Shown: positions 27,611 through 36,202 of the stretch, in pieces
Layout: each line of letters opens with the position of its first letter
Numbering within the stretch: the stretch's first letter is position 1
From: Flagellimonas ochracea
GTDB taxonomy: Bacteria; Bacteroidota; Bacteroidia; Flavobacteriales; Flavobacteriaceae
Reading direction: 5' to 3'
Assembly: GCF_009903685.1 (NCBI RefSeq)
Contig: NZ_JAAABI010000004.1
Location: forward strand, 62,001 to 126,000
DNA length: 64,000 nt
Position numbers and translations under genes: made by a program
The notes under the pieces: generated by a model
The model's database searches: none
What the model was told of the DNA's origin: nothing
Seen by the model: the letters and a program-made list of their open reading frames with translations, nothing else

Positions 27611-28489
27611 TTAGAGAGCTAGGGTATCCGCATTCAATTCTTTAAGCTTTGCAAAGGCTTCTTGAAGTTTTTTTGTGGTTTTACCAATAGTATTGGATTG
27701 ATAAAACACATGATTGTCGATTTGTCCCACGGATGCGATTTGTGTTGTGGTTCCTGTAAGAAATGCTTCATCCATGGAGGGAATATCATCTATTTTGATT
27801 GCTTTCTCGAATAACGGGATTTGGAGTTCTTGACATAAGTCAATAACAACCCTACGGGTGATGCCATCTAAAATATGATGGTTTGCAGGGTGGGTGTATA
27901 CCTTTTCTTTCCCCACAAAAAAGATGTTGGTATGCGAACCTTCGGTAATGAATCCATCCCTAACTAGAATAGCTTCATCCGTATTCTGAACCATAGCGGA
28001 TTGGTTGGCCAAAACATTGCCCAAAAGTGAAATTGATTTAATATCACATTGGTGCCATCGCTTATCTTCCATAGACACCACTTTCATGTTTTTTTGGTTG
28101 ATGTGGGGCAAGGAGTAGGGCAGGGCATACATCATGGCCGTTGGTTTGGCTTCCGAAGGAAATGCATGCTTTCTGGCGGCAACACCTCGGGTCACTTGCA
28201 GGTAGATTAGACATGGGCTGTCTTCAAGTTGACAGGCATGGAGCAATGTGGGAATTTGAGAATCCAGTTCTGCAATATCATGGGCTATTCCAATCTTCTT
28301 CAGGTTGTCTTGCATTCGTTGCAAATGGGCGTTTTTGTAAAAAATGCCGTTTTCCAACTGTACCATCACTTCATAAATACCATCACCAAATAGAAATCCA
28401 CGGTCAAAAACCGAAATCTTTGCAGCATTACTATCCACTATTTCACCGTTCAAAAAAACCTTGGAAGGAAAAGTACCTTTGGGCAGCAT
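27611..28489 (-). CDS. Class IV aminotransferase, probably D-amino-acid transaminase
   Basis: The 292-residue PLP enzyme has the class IV signatures FDRGFLFGDGIYEVM and the PLP-Lys in HQCDIKSISLLGNVLANQ. The spacing and CDIKS context match D-alanine aminotransferases more than branched-chain ones. EGSHTNIFFV and LDGITRRVVIDLC are also typical. No signal peptide is present, so it acts in the cytosol. It is the first gene of the five-gene minus-strand operon and starts 149 bp inside the left island boundary at 28638. Confidence 0.88.
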   Translation of the reverse strand: MLPKGTFPSKVFLNGEIVDSNAAKISVFDRGFLFGDGIYEVMVQLENGIFYKNAHLQRMQDNLKKIGIAHDIAELDSQIPTLLHACQLEDSPCLIYLQVTRGVAARKHAFPSEAKPTAMMYALPYSLPHINQKNMKVVSMEDKRWHQCDIKSISLLGNVLANQSAMVQNTDEAILVRDGFITEGSHTNIFFVGKEKVYTHPANHHILDGITRRVVIDLCQELQIPLFEKAIKIDDIPSMDEAFLTGTTTQIASVGQIDNHVFYQSNTIGKTTKKLQEAFAKLKELNADTLAL

Positions 28490-28599
28490 ACCAATAGGAT
28501 TCTGTTTTGCTGATTACTGTATGAAAGGTAGGGGATATTTTTTTAAATAAAAATCAAAATGTACAAACATGTGGAGAAGGTTTTCCAATTTTGGAAAAC

Positions 28600-28637
28600 A
28601 AAAAAGCCCACACAGAAGTGAGGGCTTGGATTTTTTT
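28600..28637 (-). terminator. Terminator next to the distal tRNA-Asp remnant
   Basis: An inverted repeat (AAGCCC ... GGGCTT) is flanked by A and T runs and lies directly beside the partial tRNA-Asp sequence at 28638. It is probably the original chromosomal terminator of tRNA-Asp. A perfect 20-nt palindrome lies next to it at 28580-28599. Confidence 0.7.
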
Positions 28638-28651
28638 GCGGTCTGGACGGG
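28638..28651 (-). repeat. Partial tRNA-Asp 3' end, distal attachment-site remnant
   Basis: The 14 bases GCGGTCTGGACGGG match the 3' end of the tRNA-Asp gene at 49952-49965. The match then decays (TCCCAAAC here, ACTCGAAC there). This marks the likely outer end of island B. Confidence 0.75.
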
Positions 28652-28873
28652 TCCCAAACATTGATTGTATCGTATTGAAAAACAATTACTTATGAGTCAA
28701 GTTCCTTGAGTGGTAACCGAATAGGCCACCTTAAAATCCCAAAAACTAAAAGAACATCAATCGATAATAAATATAGGTAAAATTTGAGAAAGAGACTTGA
28801 GAAATAGGATGACTGGAAGACACTATTCATTATGCCGTGGTATTAATCAATTAACTTTAAATTAGATACTCTA
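28652..28873. other. Non-coding interval inside island B edge
   Basis: No gene or strong structure is visible. The stretch is AT-rich and holds the 3' flank of the broken hydrolase gene. Confidence 0.5.
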
Positions 28874-29942
28874 TCAATTACCTATTCTTGAATCCAGAAC
28901 CATTTGTAACAAAGTGCCTATGTCTTCAAAAGTAACATTGTTCTTTACGTAAGTGTCAACAAGGTGTACAAATACCATATTCCTTTCAGGGATAACCTCC
29001 ATCCACTGTCCTCCTGCTCCCCTCGCCGAATAGGGTCCAGCGGGCAGGTTACAGTTTGGCAAATAGGGACGGGCATTTTCATTGGTAGCCACCCACCACA
29101 TATATCCGTATCCGTCCCCATCATAAATTTCTGCATCCCAACCATACTTTGTGCTTTCCTCCACCCAACTTGCGGGATCAACTGATTGCCCTGCCAATTG
29201 CCTTTGTCCAGCATCAATTGTCCAAATTTTGACATGTCGGTTGCAGAGATTCTAAACATATAAGCTGGATGTATAGATCTAGTTGGTGTCCAAGAGATAC
29301 TGTCTGACAATTGGAAATTTGCCCCTATGGGATCCATTATATCATTCTTCAAAGCTTCATAAAAGTTTTTCTCGGTCTCCTGCTCGAAAATGGTCTTTAA
29401 CACATTAAAATCCCAGTTGTTGTATATCCAGAAAGTGCCTGGAAGGTAAGTATCTTGGTCTGGTTTTAGATTATGCATGAAATCCGACTCCGCCTCGGCA
29501 GTATGATATACTCCAGAAACCGACTGCAAACAATGTCCAATTGTGGCTGTCTTCTCTTGATCGGTCAAAGCTGGAATGTCGTCAATTCCCAGGTCGGCCA
29601 TCGTGGCATTGATATCAATCGAACCGTCATTTACATACTTGCAATATAATGCGCTCATAAAACTTTTTCTGGTCGAATGAGAAATATATTTGGTGTCCAC
29701 ATCACCCCATTGATACAATATCTGCCCATCAACCAACACTACTACCGCAGCAGTTTTGGTATTACGGTTTGCCCATTCTTCAGCAGCTTTTAGCTTTTCA
29801 AGGAATATCCCAAAATCTTACTTCCTTCTTCATTTGTTTGTTTGTCCTCTGAACAGGAGAAAACGATGAAGCTTAGTCCAAATGTCAAAATCCAGATTTT
29901 TACTTGGTACAAGCTTGTTCCAAATATTCTAGTTAGTTTCAT
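28874..29942 (-). pseudogene. Broken beta-lactamase-like serine hydrolase lipoprotein
   Basis: Three frames make up one ancestral gene. The first is a lipoprotein signal from the ATG at 29942 (LTFGLSFIVFSCSEDKQTNE). The second is the catalytic part (SxxK as STRK; YNNWDFN; SVSGVYHTAEAE), joined by a frameshift near 29815. The third is the C-terminal part (WVEESTKYGWDAEIYDG, GYGYMWWV, GAGGQWMEVIPE), joined by a frameshift near 29190. It is homologous to the hydrolase half of the chimera at 23644 (compare ELGIDDVEGILP with DLGIDDIPALTD). It overlaps the end of the NTF2-like gene by 14 bp. The product is not expected to be functional. Confidence 0.85.
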
Positions 29943-30384
29943 AAGCTTTGTTTTTTTCAAACTCCCAAAATACATTAATAATTTTCCATGTTCCTTCTTG
30001 TTTCAAAAGATGAATATATTCAACCCATCTGGTTCTTGGGTAGCCCGTTCTTAAACATGCACTGGCCATATTTCCATAAATAGTAATATTTTCTACAATA
30101 TTGGATTGACGCTCTACTTCAAACTTCTGTTTTGTGGACATTAATTCTTTTAATTTCTCAGGAGGAAAATCATCACTTAACTTGTTACTTCCTAGGCTGT
30201 TAAAACCTCTTTTAGCAAGTCTTGGATGTAATGACTCATTCATTTTATCATAATTATTTTCAAAGAAATTTTCGATATAGTTTGTAATCGTCTTGTTGAT
30301 TGCAACATCCTCTGCTGTTTTTGATTGAGCTTGAGAAGCTACCGTAAAAATTAATACGATAATTAAGGTAAACACTTTTTTCAT
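29929..30384 (-). CDS. Exported NTF2-like / lumazine-binding-like protein
   Basis: The 151-residue protein has a signal peptide (MKKVFTLIIVLIFTVASQAQ). The mature part has the SnoaL/NTF2-like pattern AINKTITNYIENFFENNYDKMNESLHPRLAKRG in outline, with GTWKIINVFWEFE at the end. Such proteins often bind small molecules or act as accessory domains, and the function cannot be set. It lies between the intact hydrolase and the broken one, all on the minus strand, so the three were probably one operon. No serine-hydrolase motif is present in this gene itself. Confidence 0.75.
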   Translation of the reverse strand: MKKVFTLIIVLIFTVASQAQSKTAEDVAINKTITNYIENFFENNYDKMNESLHPRLAKRGFNSLGSNKLSDDFPPEKLKELMSTKQKFEVERQSNIVENITIYGNMASACLRTGYPRTRWVEYIHLLKQEGTWKIINVFWEFEKNKAYETN

Positions 30385-30489
30385 TTATACTTTGTTTTAG
30401 TTATTTACGCCATGGTTTGGCATTGGTAAAAAAACAGGTTAAAACCTTATTTTTACCATTTAAATTTATAATGCATTCATTTTATATTC

Positions 30490-31569
30490 CTACAAACCAT
30501 GATTGCTGCTTAACCGTTTAGTGTATTCCAAAATAGCTTCAGAAATGGGTCTAGCTGTGCCCATATCAAAATTTGAAAACACAAAGATGCTATAGCTTGT
30601 ACCAAAGTCTTTAACCCAGTTCGTGCTAGCCCCCCTTGCACCACCGGCAACACCAAAAATACCGCTTGGAAGTTCTCCACTTAATTCAGCAGATTGACTA
30701 AACAGGAGTTTTAAACCCTTTTCATTTAACAGTTTTCCATTAAATAAGGCGTTTTCAAGTTTTAGAAAATCATTTACAGTTGAATAACTTCCTCCCGCAG
30801 CGGTTCCTTTAACAGGGATAATACGGGTGTTGGCCATCAATTGGCCATTATTGGCTTCTTCATAATACCCAATTGCAACATTGCTTATGTGTCCGTCTCG
30901 TTCAAAAGCACCAGTATTGGACATATTGGCTTTGTCTAAAATATTTTGTTGAACGAAATCATGATAACTCATGCCAGAGGCTTTTTCTATAATATGTCCC
31001 AATACTTCATATCCAGTATTACTATATCTTTCCTGAGACCCAGGCTTAAACTCTAGCGGAATATCTTTAATAAAGACCATATAATCATCTATACTTTTAA
31101 GATTGTGCATGTTAGCATTGAAATAGTCATTGTTCCAATAATGGCTCCATCCACTCCTGTGAAAAATGAGATGCTGAATAGTTACTGTTGATCCTATTTC
31201 ATTTGGAAAAACCTCGGTATATGTATCGATTGTGGCTTTAAGATCTATTTGTCCTCTTTCCTGGAGTATAAGAATGGCAATTTTGGTAATAATCTTACCC
31301 AAGGAAGCTATGTTGAATTTTGTGTCAATTTTGTTTAAAATGTTTCTATTCCTATCGGCCATTCCATAGGCCTTTTCAAAGAGTACATTTCCTTTTTCTG
31401 CCAACAAAATTGTTCCAGAGAACTTTTCATTACTGGTTAGACTATCTAACAACACTTTTAATTTTTCAGCAACCAATTTTTTCTCAGAGTTAGATTCATT
31501 CTTTAAACTCGAACAGCCCATAATAATTAGTGTTAAACCGATTGTAAACAATTTTGTTGGTCCTTTCAT
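30490..31569 (-). CDS. Beta-lactamase-fold serine hydrolase lipoprotein
   Basis: I start at the ATG at 31569, which opens the lipoprotein signal (LFTIGLTLIIMGCSS). The frame extends upstream by 11 codons. Motifs are the catalytic SxxK (ASLGKIITK), YxN (ERYSNTGYEVLG) and a HxG-like segment with GVAGGARGAS. This is the class C beta-lactamase/D-Ala-D-Ala peptidase/esterase superfamily. It acts outside the cytosol on an unknown ester or D-peptide. It is divergent from the LytS kinase gene with a ~210 bp shared control region, so the two-component pair may regulate it. Confidence 0.9.
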   Translation of the reverse strand: MKGPTKLFTIGLTLIIMGCSSLKNESNSEKKLVAEKLKVLLDSLTSNEKFSGTILLAEKGNVLFEKAYGMADRNRNILNKIDTKFNIASLGKIITKIAILILQERGQIDLKATIDTYTEVFPNEIGSTVTIQHLIFHRSGWSHYWNNDYFNANMHNLKSIDDYMVFIKDIPLEFKPGSQERYSNTGYEVLGHIIEKASGMSYHDFVQQNILDKANMSNTGAFERDGHISNVAIGYYEEANNGQLMANTRIIPVKGTAAGGSYSTVNDFLKLENALFNGKLLNEKGLKLLFSQSAELSGELPSGIFGVAGGARGASTNWVKDFGTSYSIFVFSNFDMGTARPISEAILEYTKRLSSNHGL

Positions 31570-31748
31570 GTAGATGATTAAAAAAATTAGACTTAAAAGC
31601 AAATGTGTTGATGAAATTTGGCAATGTCAAAATTTTGGTGCCAACACGAGATTTTAGTACCCTAAATATGGGTTATTCATTATTCTGGGTAAATCACAGA
31701 AGTCTTGACTTAATCTTCATTTTTAGACTGTTCCCACCATACTCTTTG

Positions 31749-31770
31749 GGTATATGTTAAATCATATACC
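31749..31770. promoter_or_regulatory. Inverted repeat upstream of the LytS kinase gene
   Basis: GGTATATG-TTAAAT-CATATACC is a perfect 8-bp inverted repeat ending 8 bp before the kinase ATG. It is a candidate binding site for the LytTR regulator. A second, smaller inverted repeat (ACCCTAAATATGGGT) lies at about 31659-31673. Confidence 0.5.
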
Positions 31771-31778
31771 TTTACCCT

Positions 31779-32900
31779 ATGAGAAACTTTCCTATAGGCA
31801 ACAAATTTGCATTGACCCAAGGGCTTGAAGTATTGTTTCACATATTGTTTTGGACAAGTGGAATCATACTTATGTATTGGTATTTTGGTTCGAAAATGGA
31901 ACTGATGTATAACGTTTCTGGAGATGTACAAACTTATGTTTATACCGCTGAAGAGGCTCTTTATTTTCTATTGACAGGAACTTTAATTAAAATTCCTTTT
32001 TTTTACTATAATGCTTTAAAATTACTTCCTTTTTCCATAGTTAAAAGAGGTTATCAAAAATACCTTATTCAGATAACCTTCTTGCTACTTTGTGGGGTCT
32101 TAATCGAATTGTCCATTGCACATTTTTTTATTTATTCAGGAATCTCCTCTTTCCGTTTTCTACTTTTAAATCCATTTATTGGCGCAAATCTTTTCTCATG
32201 GTTATTTTACTTTGGTGTTTCTGTTTCCTATGGATTGTTAAAGAGATGGCAAAAGAACGAACAACAACGTCAATTATTGAAGCAAGAAAAATTACAAACT
32301 GAACTTAATTTTCTTAAGTTCCAAATTAATCCTCATTTTCTGTTCAACACATTGAACAATCTCTTTTCTATCGCACAAAAACATAAGATCAGTGAATTAG
32401 AACAGGGGATTAGTGGTTTGGCAACAATGATGAGGTATATGATTTATGAGAGTAATGTAGAACAAGTTCGTCTTGAAACGGAGGTAAAATACTTGCAAGA
32501 TTTTATAGAAATTCAACAATTGCAATTCGATGAAGATGATGAACTTATAATTAATTTTAAAATTCAAGGGGATATGACTGGGAAATTTATTGCTCCCATG
32601 TTATTTATTCCATTTGTTGAAAATGCTTTTAAGCATGGAATCGATATTTCCAAACACTCAATAATTCAAATCATGCTAATTATTGAAGATGGCAACATGA
32701 AATTCTCTGTAAGAAATACTGTTCACAACACCTGTTCTAGTTTGAAAATAAAAACAAAGGGCATTGGCCTTGCAAACGTAAAGAGACGCTTGGAATTACT
32801 CTATCCTGAAAGGTACACATTGATGATTTCAGAAGAAAAAGATACATTTGAAAGCATTCTCACAATTCCACTAACCGAATTGGTTGTGGGATTAGATTAA
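31779..32900 (+). CDS. LytS-type membrane histidine kinase
   Basis: The 373-residue protein has about four hydrophobic membrane segments in the first ~160 residues (LFHILFWTSGIILMYWYF, LIQITFLLLCGVLIELSIAH, LFSWLFYFGVSVSYGLL). A His_kinase domain follows with the phospho-acceptor His in FQINPHFLFNTLNNL, then HATPase motifs FVENAFKHGI and GIGLANVKRRLELLYP. The substrate signal is unknown. It is 14 bp upstream of its LytTR partner. The tail is homologous to the kinase tail fused in the chimera at 23644. Confidence 0.93.
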   Translation: MRNFPIGNKFALTQGLEVLFHILFWTSGIILMYWYFGSKMELMYNVSGDVQTYVYTAEEALYFLLTGTLIKIPFFYYNALKLLPFSIVKRGYQKYLIQITFLLLCGVLIELSIAHFFIYSGISSFRFLLLNPFIGANLFSWLFYFGVSVSYGLLKRWQKNEQQRQLLKQEKLQTELNFLKFQINPHFLFNTLNNLFSIAQKHKISELEQGISGLATMMRYMIYESNVEQVRLETEVKYLQDFIEIQQLQFDEDDELIINFKIQGDMTGKFIAPMLFIPFVENAFKHGIDISKHSIIQIMLIIEDGNMKFSVRNTVHNTCSSLKIKTKGIGLANVKRRLELLYPERYTLMISEEKDTFESILTIPLTELVVGLD

Positions 32901-32914
32901 TATATAATTGGCGT

Positions 32915-33616
32915 ATGATTTCATGTGTAATTATAGATGATGAGTCTAAGGCGATTGATGTACTAAAAAGGTATATTGAAAAAGTTCCATTTTTAGAATT
33001 AAAAAATAGCTTTAGAGACCCTTTATTAGCATTGGATTATCTTCAGAAGGAAAAAGTTCAGTTAATCTTTCTGGATATTAATCTGCCTCATGTTTCTGGA
33101 ATTGATTTATTTAAGGCTTTACTCTATGAACCTCTTTTGATTTTTACCACAGCGTACTCCGAATTTGCAGTTGAAAGCTATGAAATGAGGGCAATTGACT
33201 ATTTACTTAAACCGATTTTATTTGACCGTTTTCTCAAATCTGTTATAAAAGCCAATAATCATTTTCTGTCTAAATCACATAATTTAGAAACTACTGAACG
33301 TATAGAAAAAGAAGAACTTTATTTAAAAAGTGGGGCAAAAATTCACAAAATAAAAGTGGCAGATATCTTTTATATTGAAAAAGATGGAAATTACTTAGTT
33401 TTTCATACAAAAGGGGAAAAAATTCTTGTTCGAAAAAATATGAATCAGGTCTTTCATATAGTAAATAAAGATACTTTTGTTAGAATACATAAGTCCTTTG
33501 TCATTGCACTCAGGCATATTAAAGTTATTCATGGTCATAAGGTAGTATTAGTGAATGATCAATCTTTTCCAATTGGAATAGCGTATAAAGAAAATTTGAT
33601 GAGCATAATTAACTAA
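32915..33616 (+). CDS. LytTR-family response regulator
   Basis: The 233-residue protein has a receiver domain (CVIIDDESKAIDVL; acceptor Asp in LIFLDINLPHVSGIDLF; Lys in YLLKPILFDRF) and a LytTR DNA-binding domain (VADIFYIEKDGNYLVFHT, TFVRIHKSFVIALRHIKVI). It pairs with the kinase at 31779. Likely targets are the perfect inverted repeat just upstream of the kinase gene and the divergent hydrolase promoter. Confidence 0.93.
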   Translation: MISCVIIDDESKAIDVLKRYIEKVPFLELKNSFRDPLLALDYLQKEKVQLIFLDINLPHVSGIDLFKALLYEPLLIFTTAYSEFAVESYEMRAIDYLLKPILFDRFLKSVIKANNHFLSKSHNLETTERIEKEELYLKSGAKIHKIKVADIFYIEKDGNYLVFHTKGEKILVRKNMNQVFHIVNKDTFVRIHKSFVIALRHIKVIHGHKVVLVNDQSFPIGIAYKENLMSIIN

Positions 33617-33867
33617 TTCCCTTAAAGAATAGTAGTATCCCATAAAGTGTGCAAATAGAAAATAAATTTTCCAAGCAATCCAAAACTATTGAATATTCAA
33701 TCAACATAAAGAATGGCCAATGAGCTCTAAATTCTATGAAGTGTTAATGTGTAAATCGGGTAAGTCAAGATGTGTCTTTGTTGCCACAAAAACATCTGGC
33801 TTTTGCGCCCGGAGGTTGCAAAAGAAAACTACGCATTAGGCAGTTGCTTAGAATGGTAAAATGAAAA

Positions 33868-33905
33868 AGCGAGTGAAACGAAGTTTCACGCTGCAAGCCC
33901 CAAAT
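33868..33905. ncRNA. Conserved stem-loop shared with island A (copy 1)
   Basis: The core GTGAAAC-GAA-GTTTCAC forms a perfect 7-bp stem. The same element is at 47497-47534 with GCGAAAC and GTTTCGT, so two base pairs differ but stay paired. It could be RNA, an origin of transfer part or a recombination site; the type given is a placeholder. Confidence 0.5.
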
Positions 33906-33949
33906 ATTACCAGGGACTAATACTAATGAGCGAGGTAAATATTCTCTAG

Positions 33950-34147
33950 TTTACTGTAAAAAATTCCTGTGTTTATTGGAGGTTTAAAGGGTTTTACAGT
34001 AAATGTCCATTTTGGCGCTCATCAAACAAAGCGGCTTTCAATTCCCTATCAAACTTAATTTGTGATTATCAATTTCTGTAGGAAAATCATGTTTTTGCAA
34101 CAAACTTTTTCAATGTTTTCAAGGGTTTGCAGAGTTTTTACAGTAAA
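33950..34147. repeat. Three TTTACWGTAAA palindromes
   Basis: Copies are at 33950-33960 (TTTACTGTAAA), 33993-34003 and 34137-34147 (both TTTACAGTAAA). The third extends to a 15-nt palindrome. They may be protein-binding sites for replication, mobilization or transcription. Confidence 0.55.
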
Positions 34148-34315
34148 AAGTTGAAATTTTATCAAGAGAATTAATTGGTAAAAAGGCTTTATTCTACTGG
34201 TCTTCTGGCCAGAAATTGGACAACGTAGCACCGCCTTGGCATGCTACCCTCTCGCTATACCACCCAACTCCTTAAAATCGTTGTTTGGTATACCTTCGGC
34301 CTTGCAAAAAATAGA

Positions 34316-34388
34316 TTGCGCCCTATCGTGTTTTTACTTATGCTTATCTATCGGAACACTACAAAAACCCGACAGAATCCAAGCGCAA
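34316..34388. other. Long hairpin next to integrase gene (copy 1)
   Basis: TTGCGC at 34316 pairs with GCGCAA at 34383-34388, and inner arms (GTTTTT / AAAAAC and neighbours) extend the stem. It starts 24 bp after the decayed integrase stop. A homologous hairpin lies at the same place in island A (48353-48426). Confidence 0.6.
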
Positions 34389-34412
34389 AGTTTTGGGATA
34401 AAATTTGGGACA

Positions 34413-35667
34413 TTATATGTTGCCTTGTCTTGGGTTTGTCCAACCCATAAATCTTTTTCCAACCAATCGTTCCTGAAGGCCGTCCATATCCTCTCGAAGT
34501 TTTCTGTCCACCACTTTGGCATATATCTGGGTGGTCTTAAAGGAACGATGGCCAAGCATCCGGCTCACGGATTCTATGGGAACGCCATTGGAGAGTGTTA
34601 CGGTAGTGGCAAAGGTATGTCTTGCCAGATGGTGTGTAAGGTTCTTCTTTATTCCACATCGCTTGGCCACTTACTTTAGATAAAGGTTGGTCTTTTGATT
34701 ACTGATCACTGGAAGCAGACCCGTACCGCCTCTCTTTGAATTTCTGCATTTATATTTTAGAATGACTTTCTCGGCCAATCCCAGAAGTGGGATATCACAG
34801 CGTACCTTGATCTTTTTTCTATTTATCCTAATCCATTTCTTCTTTTTAATGTCGATGGTCATATCATTTTCAGAAAGTCGCTTTACATCGGAGTGGGCCA
34901 ATCCGGTAAAACAGTAGAAAAGGAATACGTCCCGCACTTCTTCCAACCGTTGGGCATCCATATGGGTTTCCCTCAAACTTTTCAATTCTGATTCGCTTAA
35001 CACCTCCCTTTGTACAGGGCTCCATACGGCTTTCCAATGGTAAAAAGGGTCCCGTTCGATCCATCCATGGGCATGGGCGATCCGTACTATTTTCTTGAAA
35101 TTGGTCACATATTTGGTGATGGTATTCTGTTGTCCTATTTTCTGGTCATTCAGATGCCTTTCAAAACGTTTCACGAACATAAGGTCAATCAGGCCCACAC
35201 GGATATCGTGCATACCGTATTCTTTTGATAGGAACTTACCTAGGTGTCGGCGCGTCCTCACGCTTCATGTAAGCACTATGGGAATATCCGGAACCTACTT
35301 TGCCTTTAAGGTCATTATTGTGACCCCGGTAGATTTCTAGGAGTAGTTTCGGTTGTTCGTCTTTTCCCAAAAGGGTGTAGGACAATATCTTCGCAGTATA
35401 AATCCTCCCCTCCTCAACATATTGCTGTTGTATCTTGCAGATTCCTGATTCCATCTGTTGGAGATGGCCGTTTATCTCCTGGGCTTCTTGACCATATCCC
35501 TTAACCCTACCTGCTTGTGGGTTCCACGATGACCGCTTTATCTTTTTTCCGGTACTCACCTCGCTCCGTTTTCCATCTACGGTCACCCTCATAAAGATGG
35601 GAATCATACCATTGGAATCCATTCTGTTGTTCCTCAGGTAGAACAACAATGAAAATTTCTTTCTCAT
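34413..35667 (-). pseudogene. Tyrosine integrase, decayed (frameshift plus nonsense codon)
   Basis: The N-terminal frame (35667 to 35236) has the arm-binding domain (VTVDGKRSEVSTGKKI). The reading shifts at about 35236-35261 into the core-binding and catalytic frame (FKKIVRIAHAHGWIERDP). A TAA at 34671-34673 then interrupts NLYLK*VAKRCGIKK, where island A's enzyme has a Glu codon. The rest holds HLARHTFATT and the nucleophile Tyr in GHRSFKTTQIYAKV. It is clearly homologous to the island A integrase (48455) and shares its position beside a tRNA-Asp core. The active enzyme cannot be made. Confidence 0.9.
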
Positions 35668-35842
35668 AACATCGGCTTTACTGTTAATTTCACCAATCCT
35701 TTAAGTACAAAAGGTTGATGTACATTGTTTTAACATGATGTTCCCTAAGTTTTGAGGATTTTGTAAACGGTGGCAGCAATGGTAACCGAATTGGACACCT
35801 ATTTTATTGGTTCCATGTGATATTATATGATTGCCAAAAAAA

Positions 35843-35880
35843 GGAAAACCCTGATAACTAATTGTTTATCAGGGCTTTTT
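35843..35880 (-). terminator. Terminator beside the middle tRNA-Asp core
   Basis: A 9-bp inverted repeat (CCCTGATAA ... TTATCAGGG) is bounded by A-rich and T-rich runs. It would have ended transcription of tRNA-Asp when island B alone was integrated. Confidence 0.7.
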
Positions 35881-35900
35881 GATTCTTGTTGAATCTTTAT

Positions 35901-35923
35901 AGCGGTCTGGACGGGACTCGAAC
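35901..35923 (-). repeat. Attachment-site core: 3' end of tRNA-Asp (middle copy)
   Basis: These 23 bases are identical to 49951-49973, the 3' end of the intact tRNA-Asp (acceptor strand, T-arm and discriminator). Identity stops abruptly after AAC. It is the boundary between islands A and B. Confidence 0.85.
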
Positions 35924-36202
35924 TTTTCTTGAAAACGCCCTTTATATAAGGCCTGTCAAAGGGTACATTTTTGGGCTCACCGCGCGGCTCACCTTTTAAC
36001 AAATTTTAACATTTAGGAAGTTACTATTGATAAGTAATCAATCCTTTATTTGAACTTTGGTAACGATTTTTGTATGGTTCGTTGTGTTGGTTGGTCCCTA
36101 ATTTATCAAATAAAATTCGGTGATAGTTCGGCGTGTGGATTTTCCGAGAGGAAAATCAGAAGCAATTATTTATGGGACACGTTGGTACCGGCTTTTATTA
36201 AT

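Larger units (their letters stand above)
33617..34412. other. Structured non-coding block of island B
   Basis: There is no gene of coding quality in about 800 bp. The block holds a conserved stem-loop (33868-33905), three copies of a TTTACWGTAAA palindrome (33950-34147) and a long hairpin just after the integrase (34316-34388). The two stem-loops have counterparts in island A on either side of the mobilization gene, so this block is probably where a BfmA/BtgA-type gene once lay. Confidence 0.6.
28638..35923. mobile_element. Island B: degenerate tRNA-Asp-integrated element
   Basis: The element lies between the 14-nt tRNA-Asp remnant at 28638 and the 23-nt copy at 35901. Its tyrosine integrase gene is next to the 35901 end and points away from it, exactly as in island A. 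Cargo is a broken and an intact beta-lactamase-fold hydrolase, an NTF2-like protein and a LytS/LytTR pair. The integrase carries a frameshift and a stop, and no mobilization gene is left, so the element is probably immobile on its own. Confidence 0.75.
35668..36202. other. Non-coding junction of islands A and B
   Basis: The interval holds the promoter side of the dead integrase, a terminator (35843-35880), the 23-nt tRNA-Asp core (35901-35923) and then the left end of island A. A hairpin (GATTTTCC-GAGA-GGAAAATC) lies at 36138-36157. No gene is seen. Confidence 0.6.

Noticed and set aside
29790..29975. Small independent lipoprotein ORF of about 60 residues
   Set aside because: It is the signal-peptide part of the frameshifted hydrolase pseudogene in another frame.
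33617..34412. Plus-strand ORF 34236-34679 as a gene
   Set aside because: It runs antisense across the end of the decayed integrase and the hairpin, and its translation has no recognisable pattern.
35901..35923. A second tRNA-Asp gene at 35901 and a third at 28638
   Set aside because: Only the 3' 14-23 bases match. The anticodon and D-arms are absent, so these are attachment-site copies and not tRNA genes.
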